Source: Loktanella fryxellensis
GTDB taxonomy: Bacteria > Pseudomonadota > Alphaproteobacteria > Rhodobacterales > Rhodobacteraceae
Reading direction: 5' to 3'
NCBI RefSeq assembly: GCF_900110065.1
Contig: NZ_FOCI01000006.1
Location: 62,001 to 126,000 of the forward strand
Length of the DNA: 64,000 nucleotides
Shown here: piece after piece, positions 1 to 7,666 of the stretch
How positions within the stretch are numbered: position 1 is the stretch's first letter
Layout of the letters: each line of letters opens with the position of its first letter
The notes under the pieces: model-generated
Told to the model about the DNA's origin: nothing
Database searches by the model: none
Seen by the model: the letters and a program-made list of their open reading frames with translations, nothing else
Position numbers and translations under genes: made by a program

Positions 1-313
1 GGGACTGCACGGTGCCGGGGGATGTCGTCGCCATCTCGACCACCACGCGGCCCGTCAGATCGGCGGCCAGCAGGCCGGCGTCGCCGTGATAGATGGCCGC
101 GATGGCGTCGTCGTTGGCGAGGATCGACAGGATCACGTCGCAGCCCTGCGCCACGTCGCGCGGTGTGGCTGCGACGGTCGCCCCCGCGATGCCCTGCGCG
201 CGGTCCGCCGTGCGGTTCCACAGCAGCAGGGGCACGCCCTGTTCCGACAGCCGTTCCGCGATCGGCCGGCCCATGTTGCCGACGCCGACGATGCCCACAG
301 GTTGCGCGGTCAT
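1..313 (-). CDS. NAD(P)-dependent oxidoreductase, 3-hydroxyisobutyrate dehydrogenase family (partial)
   Basis: Only the first ~104 codons are present; the gene runs off the left edge. The N-terminus carries a Rossmann dinucleotide fold with the glycine motif GIVGVGNMG (about residues 7-15), followed by WNRT near the end of beta-2, which is typical of NADP-preferring members of the 6-phosphogluconate/3-hydroxyisobutyrate dehydrogenase family. Family members oxidise or reduce beta-hydroxyacids or tartronate semialdehyde in the cytosol. The substrate-binding helical domain is missing, so the substrate cannot be named. The start is ATG at 313, with a purine-rich GGGGGAGGA ribosome site just upstream and a perfect inverted repeat ~20 bp upstream. 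It lies downstream of the LysR gene on the same strand. Confidence 0.85.
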   Translation of the reverse strand, partial: MTAQPVGIVGVGNMGRPIAERLSEQGVPLLLWNRTADRAQGIAGATVAATPRDVAQGCDVILSILANDDAIAAIYHGDAGLLAADLTGRVVVEMATTSPGTVQS

Positions 314-333
314 CCGATCCTCCCCCTCGTTTC

Positions 334-353
334 GATATGTTATTTCACATATC
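334..353. promoter_or_regulatory. Perfect inverted repeat GATATGT-N6-ACATATC (putative operator)
   Basis: A 7-bp perfect inverted repeat with a 6-bp AT-rich spacer sits in the 54-bp gap between the LysR stop and the start of the dehydrogenase at 313, about 20 bp before that start codon. The symmetry and AT content in a GC-rich genome suggest a dimeric repressor or activator site. Which regulator binds is unknown; the LysR protein next door, or a GntR-type protein elsewhere, are candidates. Confidence 0.45.
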
Positions 354-367
354 AAAGCGCCGCAGGA

Positions 368-1375
368 TCATGGTTTCTGATAGTGGCGTTCCGGATCGGC
401 GATAGGCAGGTCATCCCAGTCGGCCAGGATGACGGCCACATGGGCTACAAGGCAATCGGCCAGCAGACGCGCGGCGCGGGGCGCGGCCATCTCGGCCTTT
501 TCGACAAGGACGTAGTCCAGACTGATCGGCGGGTCCTTGATCGGGTTCAGCCGGCGCACGGTCCCCGCCTTGTCCGGGTGGCAGATCGCCGAGGGCAGGA
601 TCGCGACCCAGTCCGTGGCCCCGATCATCTCGAGCGTGGCGAGCATGCCGTCCATTTCCAGCATCTCGGCCAGATGGACGCCATGGGTGTTCAGCAGCGT
701 GTCGATATGCTTGCGCCGCACGTTCAGCCGCGATGGCACGATCAGGCGACAGCCCGACAAGGCCTGCAGCGGGATCGGCGCAAGGTGAGGCGTGCCGATA
801 CCCGCGGCAGCGCCGGACACCAGCATCTCGCAGTCGCGCCCGACATAGGTGCCGGTCAGGCCCGCCGGCAGGTCGGTCGACGGGACGAGGGCGAAGTCCA
901 GCTCTCCGTCCAGCACGCGCCGCATGAGGGAGAAGCTGTATTCCTCCAGCAAGGACAGCTCCACGTCGGGGAACTGCGACTGGAACTGGTGCAACGCCGG
1001 GATCAGCACGGACCGGGTCAGCGAGGGGATCATCCCGAACCGCACCAACCCTGCCACCGCGCCGCGCATCTCCTGCACGGCCTTTTCAGTGGCCATCAGG
1101 GCCTTCAGGATGGCCTGCCCCTCGCGGTAGATGATCTCGCCCGCGGGGGTCAGGGCAAAGCGTTTGCGTTCCCGTACCAAGAGCGGCACCCCCAGCACCA
1201 GTTCCAGCCCCTTGACCTGCGTGGACATGCCGGACTGCGTCGTATTCTCCCGCTCGGCGGCGCGGCTGAAAGACTGCTCCTCGTACACCGCGATGAAGGC
1301 CTGCAGGGCGCGGATCTTGATGCTGGGATAGGCCACGACACCTGCTTTCGGGAAATGTGATGCGACACCCACCAT
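368..1375 (-). CDS. LysR-family transcriptional regulator
   Basis: This is a cytosolic DNA-binding regulator of standard LysR length. The N-terminal winged helix-turn-helix is clear (FSRAAERENTTQSGMSTQVK, about residues 36-55), and the remaining ~240 residues form the periplasmic-binding-protein-like effector domain. The ATG at 1375 has no ribosome site and leaves an unusually long leader before the HTH. A GTG at 1336, preceded by GCAGGTG and starting just before PSIKIRALQAF, fits the usual LysR N-terminus better, so the real protein may be ~322 residues. It lies between the lacI regulator and the truncated dehydrogenase, all on the minus strand. The inducer is unknown; the neighbours suggest hydroxyacid or alcohol catabolism. 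Confidence 0.9.
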   Translation of the reverse strand: MVGVASHFPKAGVVAYPSIKIRALQAFIAVYEEQSFSRAAERENTTQSGMSTQVKGLELVLGVPLLVRERKRFALTPAGEIIYREGQAILKALMATEKAVQEMRGAVAGLVRFGMIPSLTRSVLIPALHQFQSQFPDVELSLLEEYSFSLMRRVLDGELDFALVPSTDLPAGLTGTYVGRDCEMLVSGAAAGIGTPHLAPIPLQALSGCRLIVPSRLNVRRKHIDTLLNTHGVHLAEMLEMDGMLATLEMIGATDWVAILPSAICHPDKAGTVRRLNPIKDPPISLDYVLVEKAEMAAPRAARLLADCLVAHVAVILADWDDLPIADPERHYQKP

Positions 1376-1518
1376 GGCATCACGAAATGCGATCTGTCGA
1401 TGGTGTCGTTCCCCTCTTGCCGATCACCGCGCGGCCGACGGCAGGGACCCGCAGGGCGTGTGGCCGGGCCGTTGACGATCCCGCCCACGCGCAGCGGTGC
1501 CGTGGTGGCCCCACGCTG

Positions 1519-2547
1519 TCAGGGCACGGTGCCTTCCGCCTTTGTCGATCCGCGTCGGATCAGGTCGCCCGCGAGGACGTGACGCTGAGGGGGCGCGGCG
1601 CCGTCGTCGATCCGGTGCAGAAGGGTGGCGACGGTGGCGGCGATCATGCGGTCGAGCGGTTGGCGAAAGCTGGTCAGGTCGTAGGCGGCCCAGGCGGCGA
1701 TGGGCACGTCGTCGAAGCCCGCCACGGCCACGTCGCCGGGCACGTCAAGGTCGAGCTTGGTCCGCAGCACGTCCATCACCGCGAAGGCCATGTGGTCGTT
1801 GCACACGAAGACCGCATCCGGGCGGTCGCGGCCCGCGAACATCTCGAGCGCCGCCGCACGTGCGGTGGCGTGCTGGAAATTGCCCACCCCGCGGCTGTGC
1901 AGGGTTATGCCCGCTTCCTCCAGCCCGCTGCGGAACCCCGCCTCGCGGTCGATCTGGGTCGAGGCACCTTCGAACCCGGCGATGTATCCGATCCGCTGTG
2001 CGCCCCCCGCGATCAGGTGTCGCGCGATCTGGCGTCCCCCGTCGACGTTGTCGGTGGTCACGCTGGCCAGCCGCGCGTCGGGCTGGGTGCGGTTGAACAG
2101 CACGACGGGGATGCCGGATTCGTCGCAGCGCGCCGCCAACACCGACGACATCGAGACGGAGGCGAGCACGATCCCGTCGACCTGATAATCGAGGATCTCC
2201 TGCATCACGCCTTCGACGTGGCCCACGGTGTTGGACGCCATGAAGACGAGGACGTGGTAGCCCTGTTCCTGCAGCGCCACCGACAGGCGTTCGACGGCGA
2301 GCGGATAGAAGTAGTTGTCCAGATAGGCGACCACGAGGCCGATGATCCGGCTTTTGCCGGTGATCATCGCGCGGGCCAGCACGTTGGGGCGATAGCCCAG
2401 TGCGTCGGCGGCGCGGCGCACCTTTTCGATCGTCTGCGCAGAGGCGGACCCGCCCGGCGTGAACACGCGGCTGACCGCCGACTGGCTGACCCCGGCGCGG
2501 CGGGCGACGTCAAGCGATGTGACGCGGGTGATGCTGTCGTTCGCCAT
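1519..2547 (-). CDS. LacI-family transcriptional regulator
   Basis: A 342-residue LacI/GalR-type repressor. The N-terminal HTH (LDVARRAGVSQSAVSRVF, about residues 11-28) and hinge (YRPNVLARAM) are followed by a periplasmic-binding-protein-like sugar/effector domain, with the family sequence GFDDVPIAAW near the C-terminus. The start ATG at 2547 overlaps the stop of the SDR gene by one base (TGATG), so it is translationally coupled to that gene, and longer upstream readings are not needed. As the last gene of the hisD-like/SDR/lacI operon it probably controls that operon in cis. Candidate operators are the palindromes at 4819-4834 and 4850-4864. The inducer is unknown. Confidence 0.92.
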   Translation of the reverse strand: MANDSITRVTSLDVARRAGVSQSAVSRVFTPGGSASAQTIEKVRRAADALGYRPNVLARAMITGKSRIIGLVVAYLDNYFYPLAVERLSVALQEQGYHVLVFMASNTVGHVEGVMQEILDYQVDGIVLASVSMSSVLAARCDESGIPVVLFNRTQPDARLASVTTDNVDGGRQIARHLIAGGAQRIGYIAGFEGASTQIDREAGFRSGLEEAGITLHSRGVGNFQHATARAAALEMFAGRDRPDAVFVCNDHMAFAVMDVLRTKLDLDVPGDVAVAGFDDVPIAAWAAYDLTSFRQPLDRMIAATVATLLHRIDDGAAPPQRHVLAGDLIRRGSTKAEGTVP

Positions 2548-3335
2548 CAGTCCGCCGTCCATCCGCCGTCGATCATCAGCGCGGTGCCCGTCACCAGCGC
2601 CGCCGCGTCGGAGGCGAGGTAGCTGATGCCGCCCATGATGTCTGTGATCTCGCCGACGCGGCCGAGCTTGATCTTGTCCTCGATCCACGCGCGGCGGACG
2701 GGATCGCGCAACGTCACCTCGGCCAGCGGCGTGCGGATGAAGGTGGGGCACAGCGTGTTGATGCGGATGCCGTGCGGCCCCCATTCGATGGCCATCGCCT
2801 TCACCATCCCCTCCAGCGCGTGCTTGGAGGCGCAATAGACCGCCCGGTCGATGCCGCCCACATGCCCCATCTGGCTGGAGATGTGGATGATCGAGCCAGC
2901 AATGCCCGCGGCCCGCATCCGGTCCGCCGTGCGGGCGGACAGGAAATAGGCGGCGCGCAGGTTGACGTGCATGACCGCATCGAAGTCGGCGGGCGTGGTG
3001 GCGGTGGCCGGGCCGTGGCGCGCCAGCCCGGCGGCATTCACCACCACGTCGAAGGCGGGCTGATCCGCCAACGCCTGTGCTGTGGCGTCCAGATCGCCCA
3101 CGTCCAGCACGAGGGCCGTGGCGTCATACCCCTTGGCCGCCATCTGCGCCACCACATCGGCCAGCCTGTCGGCGCCGCGTGCGGCGCAGACCACCTGCGC
3201 GCCCTGATCCGCCAGCGCCACGGCGGCGCCCAGCCCGATGCCGGACGAGGCCCCGGTAACGAGGGCGCGTTTGCCGTCGAGGCGCAGGGACGGGGGGATC
3301 GGCAGCGTCATGGCGGGGTCCTTGTCCACGGTCAT
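2547..3335 (-). CDS. SDR-family NAD(P)-dependent oxidoreductase
   Basis: A classical short-chain dehydrogenase of 262 residues. It has the cofactor motif TGASSGIG (about residues 27-34), the NAAG structural motif, the catalytic Ser in HISSQMG and the catalytic YCASK (Y-x3-K). The C-terminus ends in MIDGGWTAD, as usual for the family. The ATG at 3335 overlaps the stop of the upstream hisD-like gene (ATGA), which fixes the start; a second in-frame ATG at 3311 is possible. Coupling to a HisD-type alcohol dehydrogenase suggests two sequential oxidations of one polyol or hydroxy compound. In sulfopropanediol degraders an HpsN-type HisD works with SDR partners, but that substrate is only an inference here. 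Confidence 0.9.
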   Translation of the reverse strand: MTVDKDPAMTLPIPPSLRLDGKRALVTGASSGIGLGAAVALADQGAQVVCAARGADRLADVVAQMAAKGYDATALVLDVGDLDATAQALADQPAFDVVVNAAGLARHGPATATTPADFDAVMHVNLRAAYFLSARTADRMRAAGIAGSIIHISSQMGHVGGIDRAVYCASKHALEGMVKAMAIEWGPHGIRINTLCPTFIRTPLAEVTLRDPVRRAWIEDKIKLGRVGEITDIMGGISYLASDAAALVTGTALMIDGGWTAD

Positions 3336-4660
3336 TCGGCCGCATCCTTGTAGGCGGCGGCGGTGCCATAGGCCACGTTCTGCCCGCCATAGCGGCGGAC
3401 GCGGACGTTGCACTGTTCCGCGTGGCCCACGAACCCTTCCAGCATGCACAGGCGAGAGCCGTAGGCGCCGATCAGGGCCGCCGCCTCGTCCGTGACGATG
3501 CGCTGATAGCTGTGCGTCTTGAGGAACTTGCCGACCCAGAGGCCGCCGGTGTAGCGCCCGGCCTTCTTGGTGGGCAGGGTGTGGTTGGTGCCGATCACCT
3601 TGTCGCCGTTGGCCACGTTGGTGCGCGGGCCGAGGAACAGCGCGCCGTAGCTGTGCATGTTCGCAAGATACCAGTCGTCGCGGTCGGTCATGACCTGGAC
3701 GTGTTCGGAGGCGATGTCGTTGGCAACCTGCAGCATCTCCTCGTGCGTGTCGCAGACGATCACCTCGCCATAGTTGCGCCAGCTGACGCCGGCGGTGGCG
3801 GCGGTGGGCAGGATCGCCAGCAGGCGGTCGATCTCGGCCAGCGTCGCCTCGGCCAGACGGCGAGAGGTGGTCAGCAGTACGGCGGGCGAGTTGTAGCCGT
3901 GCTCCGCCTGCCCCAGCAGATCGGTGGCACAGAGCTCCGCATCCACGGTGTCGTCGGCGATCACCATCGTCTCGGTCGGTCCGGCAAACAGGTCGATGCC
4001 GACGCGACCGTAAAGCTGGCGCTTCGCCTCGGCCACATAGGCGTTGCCGGGACCGACCAGCATGTCCACGGGGGCCATCGTCTCTGTCCCGATCGCCATG
4101 GCACCGACCGCCTGCATGCCGCCCAGCACGAGGATCTCGTGCGCGCCGCCCAGATGCATGGCGGCCACGATGGCCGGGTGCGGGGCGCCGTCAACTGGGG
4201 GGGCGGAGGCCACGATGCGCGGCACGCCCGCGACGGCGGCGGTCAGCACCGACATGTGGGCGGAGGCGACCATCGGAAACTTGCCGCCGGGGACGTAGCA
4301 GCCGACCGACTGCACCGGGATCGTGCGGTGGCCAAGGATCACGCCGGGCAGGGTCTCCACCTCGATATCCGTGATGGATGCCCGCTGCGCCTGCGCGAAA
4401 CGGCGGATCTGGTCCTGCGCAAAGCGGATGTCGGCCATGTCGTTGTCGGAGACGCGCGACATGGCGGCCTCGATCTCGGACGCGGTCAGGCGAAAGGCGG
4501 GCGGGGCATAGCCGTCGAACTTTTGCGACAGGTCGCGCACGGCGGCGTCGCCACGGGCGGCGATGTCGGCCAGCGTCGCCTCGACCGTGGCGCGGACCCT
4601 GGTGTCGTCCTCCGCCCGCTCCGCCTCTGGCTTGCCGTGCTTGAGGGTTGTGATGGTCAT
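3332..4660 (-). CDS. Histidinol dehydrogenase-family enzyme, catabolic paralogue (HpsN-like)
   Basis: This 442-residue protein aligns end to end with the zinc-dependent HisD family, which oxidises an alcohol through an aldehyde to a carboxylate with two NAD. Zinc and active-site landmarks are visible: [17 protein letters not shown] (about residues 249-255), the SEH pair (about 319-321) and GHAEQ near the C-terminus. The segments [15 protein letters not shown] and [14 protein letters not shown] resemble catabolic paralogues such as sulfopropanediol 3-dehydrogenase (HpsN) rather than biosynthetic HisD. Context agrees: no his genes are present, and it forms an operon with an SDR and a LacI regulator. 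The start ATG at 4660 has the strong site AGGAGAG. The exact substrate is not determined by the sequence. Confidence 0.85.
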   Translation of the reverse strand: MTITTLKHGKPEAERAEDDTRVRATVEATLADIAARGDAAVRDLSQKFDGYAPPAFRLTASEIEAAMSRVSDNDMADIRFAQDQIRRFAQAQRASITDIEVETLPGVILGHRTIPVQSVGCYVPGGKFPMVASAHMSVLTAAVAGVPRIVASAPPVDGAPHPAIVAAMHLGGAHEILVLGGMQAVGAMAIGTETMAPVDMLVGPGNAYVAEAKRQLYGRVGIDLFAGPTETMVIADDTVDAELCATDLLGQAEHGYNSPAVLLTTSRRLAEATLAEIDRLLAILPTAATAGVSWRNYGEVIVCDTHEEMLQVANDIASEHVQVMTDRDDWYLANMHSYGALFLGPRTNVANGDKVIGTNHTLPTKKAGRYTGGLWVGKFLKTHSYQRIVTDEAAALIGAYGSRLCMLEGFVGHAEQCNVRVRRYGGQNVAYGTAAAYKDAAE

Positions 4661-4949
4661 GGTGTCGTCTCTCCTCCCCAGTGTGCGCCCTGCGGGCAGC
4701 CGGATGTGTCAGCGGCAGGGCAAGGCTCGTCGCGGTGCATACGTCACCACGCAGGGCCACGCCGTGACGTCCAGCCGTGAAGCTGCGCGAAGCAGACCAT
4801 GCCCTGTCGTCCTCAGGCGCGTTGCCAGCAACGCTAGGTGGAGATGAATACGTTTGCAACACGTTTTAACGGCTGCCGGGCCGCCCGGACGCGGCCGCAG
4901 CGGCCGACCCGATCGCCCGGTGCGCAGTGACCCCCGGCATGCGACTGCG
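4661..4949. promoter_or_regulatory. Regulatory region upstream of the hisD-like operon, with two palindromic sites
   Basis: This 289-bp gap holds no convincing gene. It contains a perfect 16-bp palindrome, GCGTTGC-CA-GCAACGC, at 4819-4834, and a second imperfect dyad, ACGTTTGCAACACGT, at 4850-4864. Both have the CG-containing, even-sided look of LacI-family operators and lie 160-205 bp upstream of the hisD-like start. The tetR gene ends on the far side, so the region can serve only the hisD-like operon on this strand. Assignment to the local LacI protein is inference. Confidence 0.45.
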
Positions 4950-5570
4950 TCAGGTGCTGGCGACGCCCCAACCGGCGGTGGCGATCCCTGCGATGGCCAG
5001 CAGACGGTCGCGATCGGCCCCGTCCCGCGCCAGTACCGACATGCCTTGCGTGACCGCGAGGGTCAGGTCCGCCAAACGCGCGGATGGCGTGTCAGACGGC
5101 ATCAGGCCCGCCGCGATATCCGCCTCGATCCTGCGGATGACGATGTCGCGCACCACGCGCCGTTCGTCCGCCACCGCGTCGCGCACGGCGGTCGCATCCG
5201 GCGATCCCGTCGCGGCTGCGCTGGCGAGCAGGCACCCGGGTGGCGTCGCCTCTCCCGTATAGAGGATGGCTGCACCGCGCAGCATCCCGGCGACGGCGTC
5301 GCGTGCGGTCGGCGCATCGGCCATCGTGCGCTCCAGCACGCTATGATCCCCTGCGTAGCGGCGCATCGCCTCCAGAAACAGCTGCTGCTTGTTGCCGAAC
5401 GCCGCATACAGGCTGGGTGCGGTGATCCCCATCGCCGCCGTCAGGTCGGTGATCGACGTGGTTTCATAGCCGCTGGCCCAGAACGTGCGCATGGCCTTGT
5501 CCAGCACATCCTCCCGGTCGAAGGACAGGGGGCGGCCGGTCTTGCGGGGTGGTGTGCCGGTGTGTTTCAT
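4950..5570 (-). CDS. TetR/AcrR-family transcriptional regulator
   Basis: A 206-residue TetR-type repressor with an N-terminal HTH (GYETTSITDLTAAMGITAPS then LYAAFGNKQQLF, about residues 36-67). The C-terminal ligand domain is typical of members that respond to small lipophilic or reactive compounds (TetR_C). The ATG at 5570 (MKHTGTPPRKTGRP) is chosen over a start 27 bp upstream because the basic arm then precedes the HTH at normal distance. It is divergent from the aldo/keto reductase, with an 84-bp shared promoter region containing an inverted repeat, so it most likely represses that gene and itself. Confidence 0.9.
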   Translation of the reverse strand: MKHTGTPPRKTGRPLSFDREDVLDKAMRTFWASGYETTSITDLTAAMGITAPSLYAAFGNKQQLFLEAMRRYAGDHSVLERTMADAPTARDAVAGMLRGAAILYTGEATPPGCLLASAAATGSPDATAVRDAVADERRVVRDIVIRRIEADIAAGLMPSDTPSARLADLTLAVTQGMSVLARDGADRDRLLAIAGIATAGWGVAST

Positions 5571-5590
5571 AGTGACCAATATTAAAGTCG

Positions 5591-5628
5591 TTGACACGAT
5601 CCGGCAAGGGGGCGATATTTTTCATATC
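5591..5628 (+). promoter_or_regulatory. Putative promoter with overlapping operator for the aldo/keto reductase
   Basis: TTGACA at 5591-5596 is followed after 17 bp by GATATT (5614-5619), a plausible sigma-70 type -35/-10 pair. The -10 box is part of the inverted repeat GATAT-TTTTC-ATATC (5614-5628), so a protein bound there would block the promoter. The divergent TetR regulator is the natural candidate. The reductase start follows at 5655. Confidence 0.45.
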
Positions 5629-5654
5629 AATCACTACAAAATATCGGAAACCAC

Positions 5655-6731
5655 ATGTCCCTCACGCACTACCGCGCTCTCGGCCGATCCGGGCTGGTCG
5701 TCAGCCCTCTCAGCCTCGGCACCATGACCTTTGGCCCCGGCGATTGGGGTGTGGACGAGGCGGGCTCGCGCGCGATCTTCGACGCCTACCGCGACGCGGG
5801 CGGCAATGTCGTGGACACGGCGGACATCTATACCGGCGGGATCAGCGAGGAGTTCGTCGGCCGGTTCATCAAGGACACCGGATCGCGCGACGAGATCGTG
5901 CTGGCGACCAAGTTCGGTTTCAACGGCTCGCGCAGTCCTCTGGCCAGCAATCAGGGCGGTGCGGGCAACCCCCATGCGGGTGGGGCGGGGTCAAAGAACA
6001 TCCACCGCGCGCTCGATGCCTCGCTGCGGCGGTTGGGCACCGACTATATCGACCTGTACTGGATGCACATATGGGACGGCGTCACCCCGGTCGAGGAGAT
6101 CGTCCAGACGCTGGGCGATCTGGTGCGTGCGGGCAAGATCCGGCACTACGGCTTCTCCGACATGCCCGCATGGTTCGCGATGAAGGCCGCGACGATCGCC
6201 ACCGAACGCCGCGTCCCCGGTCCCATCGCGATGCAGGTCGAATACTCGCTCGTCGCCCGCGACGTGGAGGCGGAGCATGGTCCGGCAGCGCGCGAAGGCG
6301 GCATGGGCATCATGCCGTGGAGCCCGCTTGCGGGCGGTTTCCTGACCGGCAAATACAGGCGCGACGACACCTCCGGCACCGGGCGGCTGAGCGGCGCCAA
6401 CCCGTTTGGCGACAGCAAGTTCAGCGATCGCAACTGGGCGATCCTTGCGGTTCTGAACGCCGTCGCGGCGGAACAGGACCGTCCGCCTGCGCAGGTGGCG
6501 CTTGCGTGGGTCATGGCGCAGCGGGGGGTGGCATCGACCCTCGTCGGGGCGCGCACCGTGGCGCAGCTGCGCGACAACATCGCGGCGACGGAGGTCGCAT
6601 TGACCCCCGATCAGATCCGGCGTCTGGATCAGGTCAGCGCGCCGGAAGGCGGGTTTTCGGCCAATCTGACGGCCCTGCCGATCAGGCGCATGATCTATGG
6701 CGGCCACGCTGTGACGGGATGGACCGAATAG
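5655..6731 (+). CDS. Aldo/keto reductase
   Basis: A 358-residue NADPH-dependent oxidoreductase of the aldo/keto reductase superfamily ((beta/alpha)8 barrel, cytosolic). The catalytic tetrad is visible: Asp54 and Tyr59 in DTADIYTG, Lys86 in LATKFGF and His138 in LYWMHIWD. GIMPWSPLAGGFLTGKY is the usual cofactor-loop region. Length and the N-terminal RALGRSGLVVSPLSLGTM match the AKR11/AKR12-like bacterial group that reduces aldehydes and small sugars. It is transcribed divergently from the tetR gene and probably induced by that regulator's ligand, for example a reactive carbonyl. No downstream partner follows in the same operon. Confidence 0.93.
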   Translation: MSLTHYRALGRSGLVVSPLSLGTMTFGPGDWGVDEAGSRAIFDAYRDAGGNVVDTADIYTGGISEEFVGRFIKDTGSRDEIVLATKFGFNGSRSPLASNQGGAGNPHAGGAGSKNIHRALDASLRRLGTDYIDLYWMHIWDGVTPVEEIVQTLGDLVRAGKIRHYGFSDMPAWFAMKAATIATERRVPGPIAMQVEYSLVARDVEAEHGPAAREGGMGIMPWSPLAGGFLTGKYRRDDTSGTGRLSGANPFGDSKFSDRNWAILAVLNAVAAEQDRPPAQVALAWVMAQRGVASTLVGARTVAQLRDNIAATEVALTPDQIRRLDQVSAPEGGFSANLTALPIRRMIYGGHAVTGWTE

Positions 6732-6878
6732 GGGTCCGGGCCCGCGCACGACAGGTGCATCCAAGGCTGAGGCCATCACAACGGCCGCGTCGACATCCGC
6801 CGTGGCAAGGGTCATAGTTACGGCAGGTGACGGGGTGGCAGGCGGCGGGGGCAGACGTCACGATCCGGCACGTCGGTC

Positions 6879-7370
6879 GTGCCCCACGCGCCCGCCACAC
6901 CGCGACCCGCGCCGACGACTGCACGCGCCAGAGGAGATACGCCCATCGCCGACCTGACCCAACTGATCTACGCCTCGCAGCCCTTCGGGTTCAGCGAATC
7001 CAATCTGAACGCGATCCTGATGGATTCCCGGCGCATGAATGCCCGCGACGACATCACCGGTGCGCTCGTGTGCCGGCACGACATCTATCTGCAACTGCTG
7101 GAGGGTCCGACAGATGCCGTCATGGCCGCCTATGCGCGCATCAACCGCGATGATCGTCACCTCGACATCCGGCAACTGGTCAGCCGGCCGATCGAGACGC
7201 GCATGTTCGGGGCATGGGCGATGCTGCACGACCCGGCGGATACGCTGATCCTGACGCAGGACGATATCGCTGGCGGTGTGCTGGATCGTCTGTCGCAGGC
7301 ACAGATCGTCGCGATGTTCGAAACTGTCGCAAGGGATGCGGCACCAGAGCATGGCAGCCTTCACCCCTAG
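6879..7370 (+). CDS. Short BLUF-domain blue-light sensor protein
   Basis: The protein is essentially one BLUF domain (FAD-binding blue-light receptor) with no output domain, as in short BLUF proteins that act through partner proteins. Numbered from the GTG at 6879, all signature residues are present at AppA-like spacing: Tyr31 (LIYAS), Asn54 (RRMNARDDITG), Gln72 (YLQLLEGP), Trp113 and Met115 (FGAWAM); RINRDDRH is also typical. The GTG at 6879 has no ribosome site and adds a 22-residue Pro/Ala-rich leader. A near-perfect site, GAGGAGA (6931-6937), instead points to an ATC codon at 6945, exactly where the BLUF domain begins. No obvious partner gene adjoins it. Confidence 0.88.
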   Translation: MPHAPATPRPAPTTARARGDTPIADLTQLIYASQPFGFSESNLNAILMDSRRMNARDDITGALVCRHDIYLQLLEGPTDAVMAAYARINRDDRHLDIRQLVSRPIETRMFGAWAMLHDPADTLILTQDDIAGGVLDRLSQAQIVAMFETVARDAAPEHGSLHP

Positions 7371-7666
7371 GCACCCCACCTGTCGCAGCACGGCACGGCG
7401 CGGGTCCGCGCCGCCGTGAGACCCCCGCTGCCAGCTGCAGGCCCGTGGCGATGTGCATACGCGAACCAAGGCATGACCGTCGCACCTGCCGGCATTTTCT
7501 TTGATGCGCACGGATTCGGCGGTCGCCGCGCCGCGCCGCGTGACGCCATCGAAAGCGTGCCGCACCTATCCCTGCGGGGCCGGGGCAGTGCAGGTGTTGC
7601 CCGGGTCCGCCGCGTCCCTGCGCACCCGGCGGCTCTCGCTTGTGCTAGGCGCGCCCGTGGAAGGGT
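7371..7666. other. Intergenic stretch, no gene recognised
   Basis: About 300 bp between the BLUF gene and the RTX-Hint remnant. Reading frames here lack family similarity and ribosome sites. No clear promoter, terminator or repeat was seen. Confidence 0.5.

Noticed and set aside
86-1360. Plus-strand open frame of ~420 codons opposite the LysR gene
   Set aside because: No ribosome site or recognisable motif; LysR on the minus strand accounts for the coding signal.
3332-4660. Biosynthetic histidinol dehydrogenase HisD
   Set aside because: No histidine genes are nearby, it is coupled to an SDR and LacI regulator, and its internal motifs resemble catabolic HpsN-type paralogues.
7371-7666. Possible small genes between the BLUF gene and the RTX remnant
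   Set aside because: Several short frames exist on both strands, but none has a ribosome site, typical codon use or recognisable sequence.
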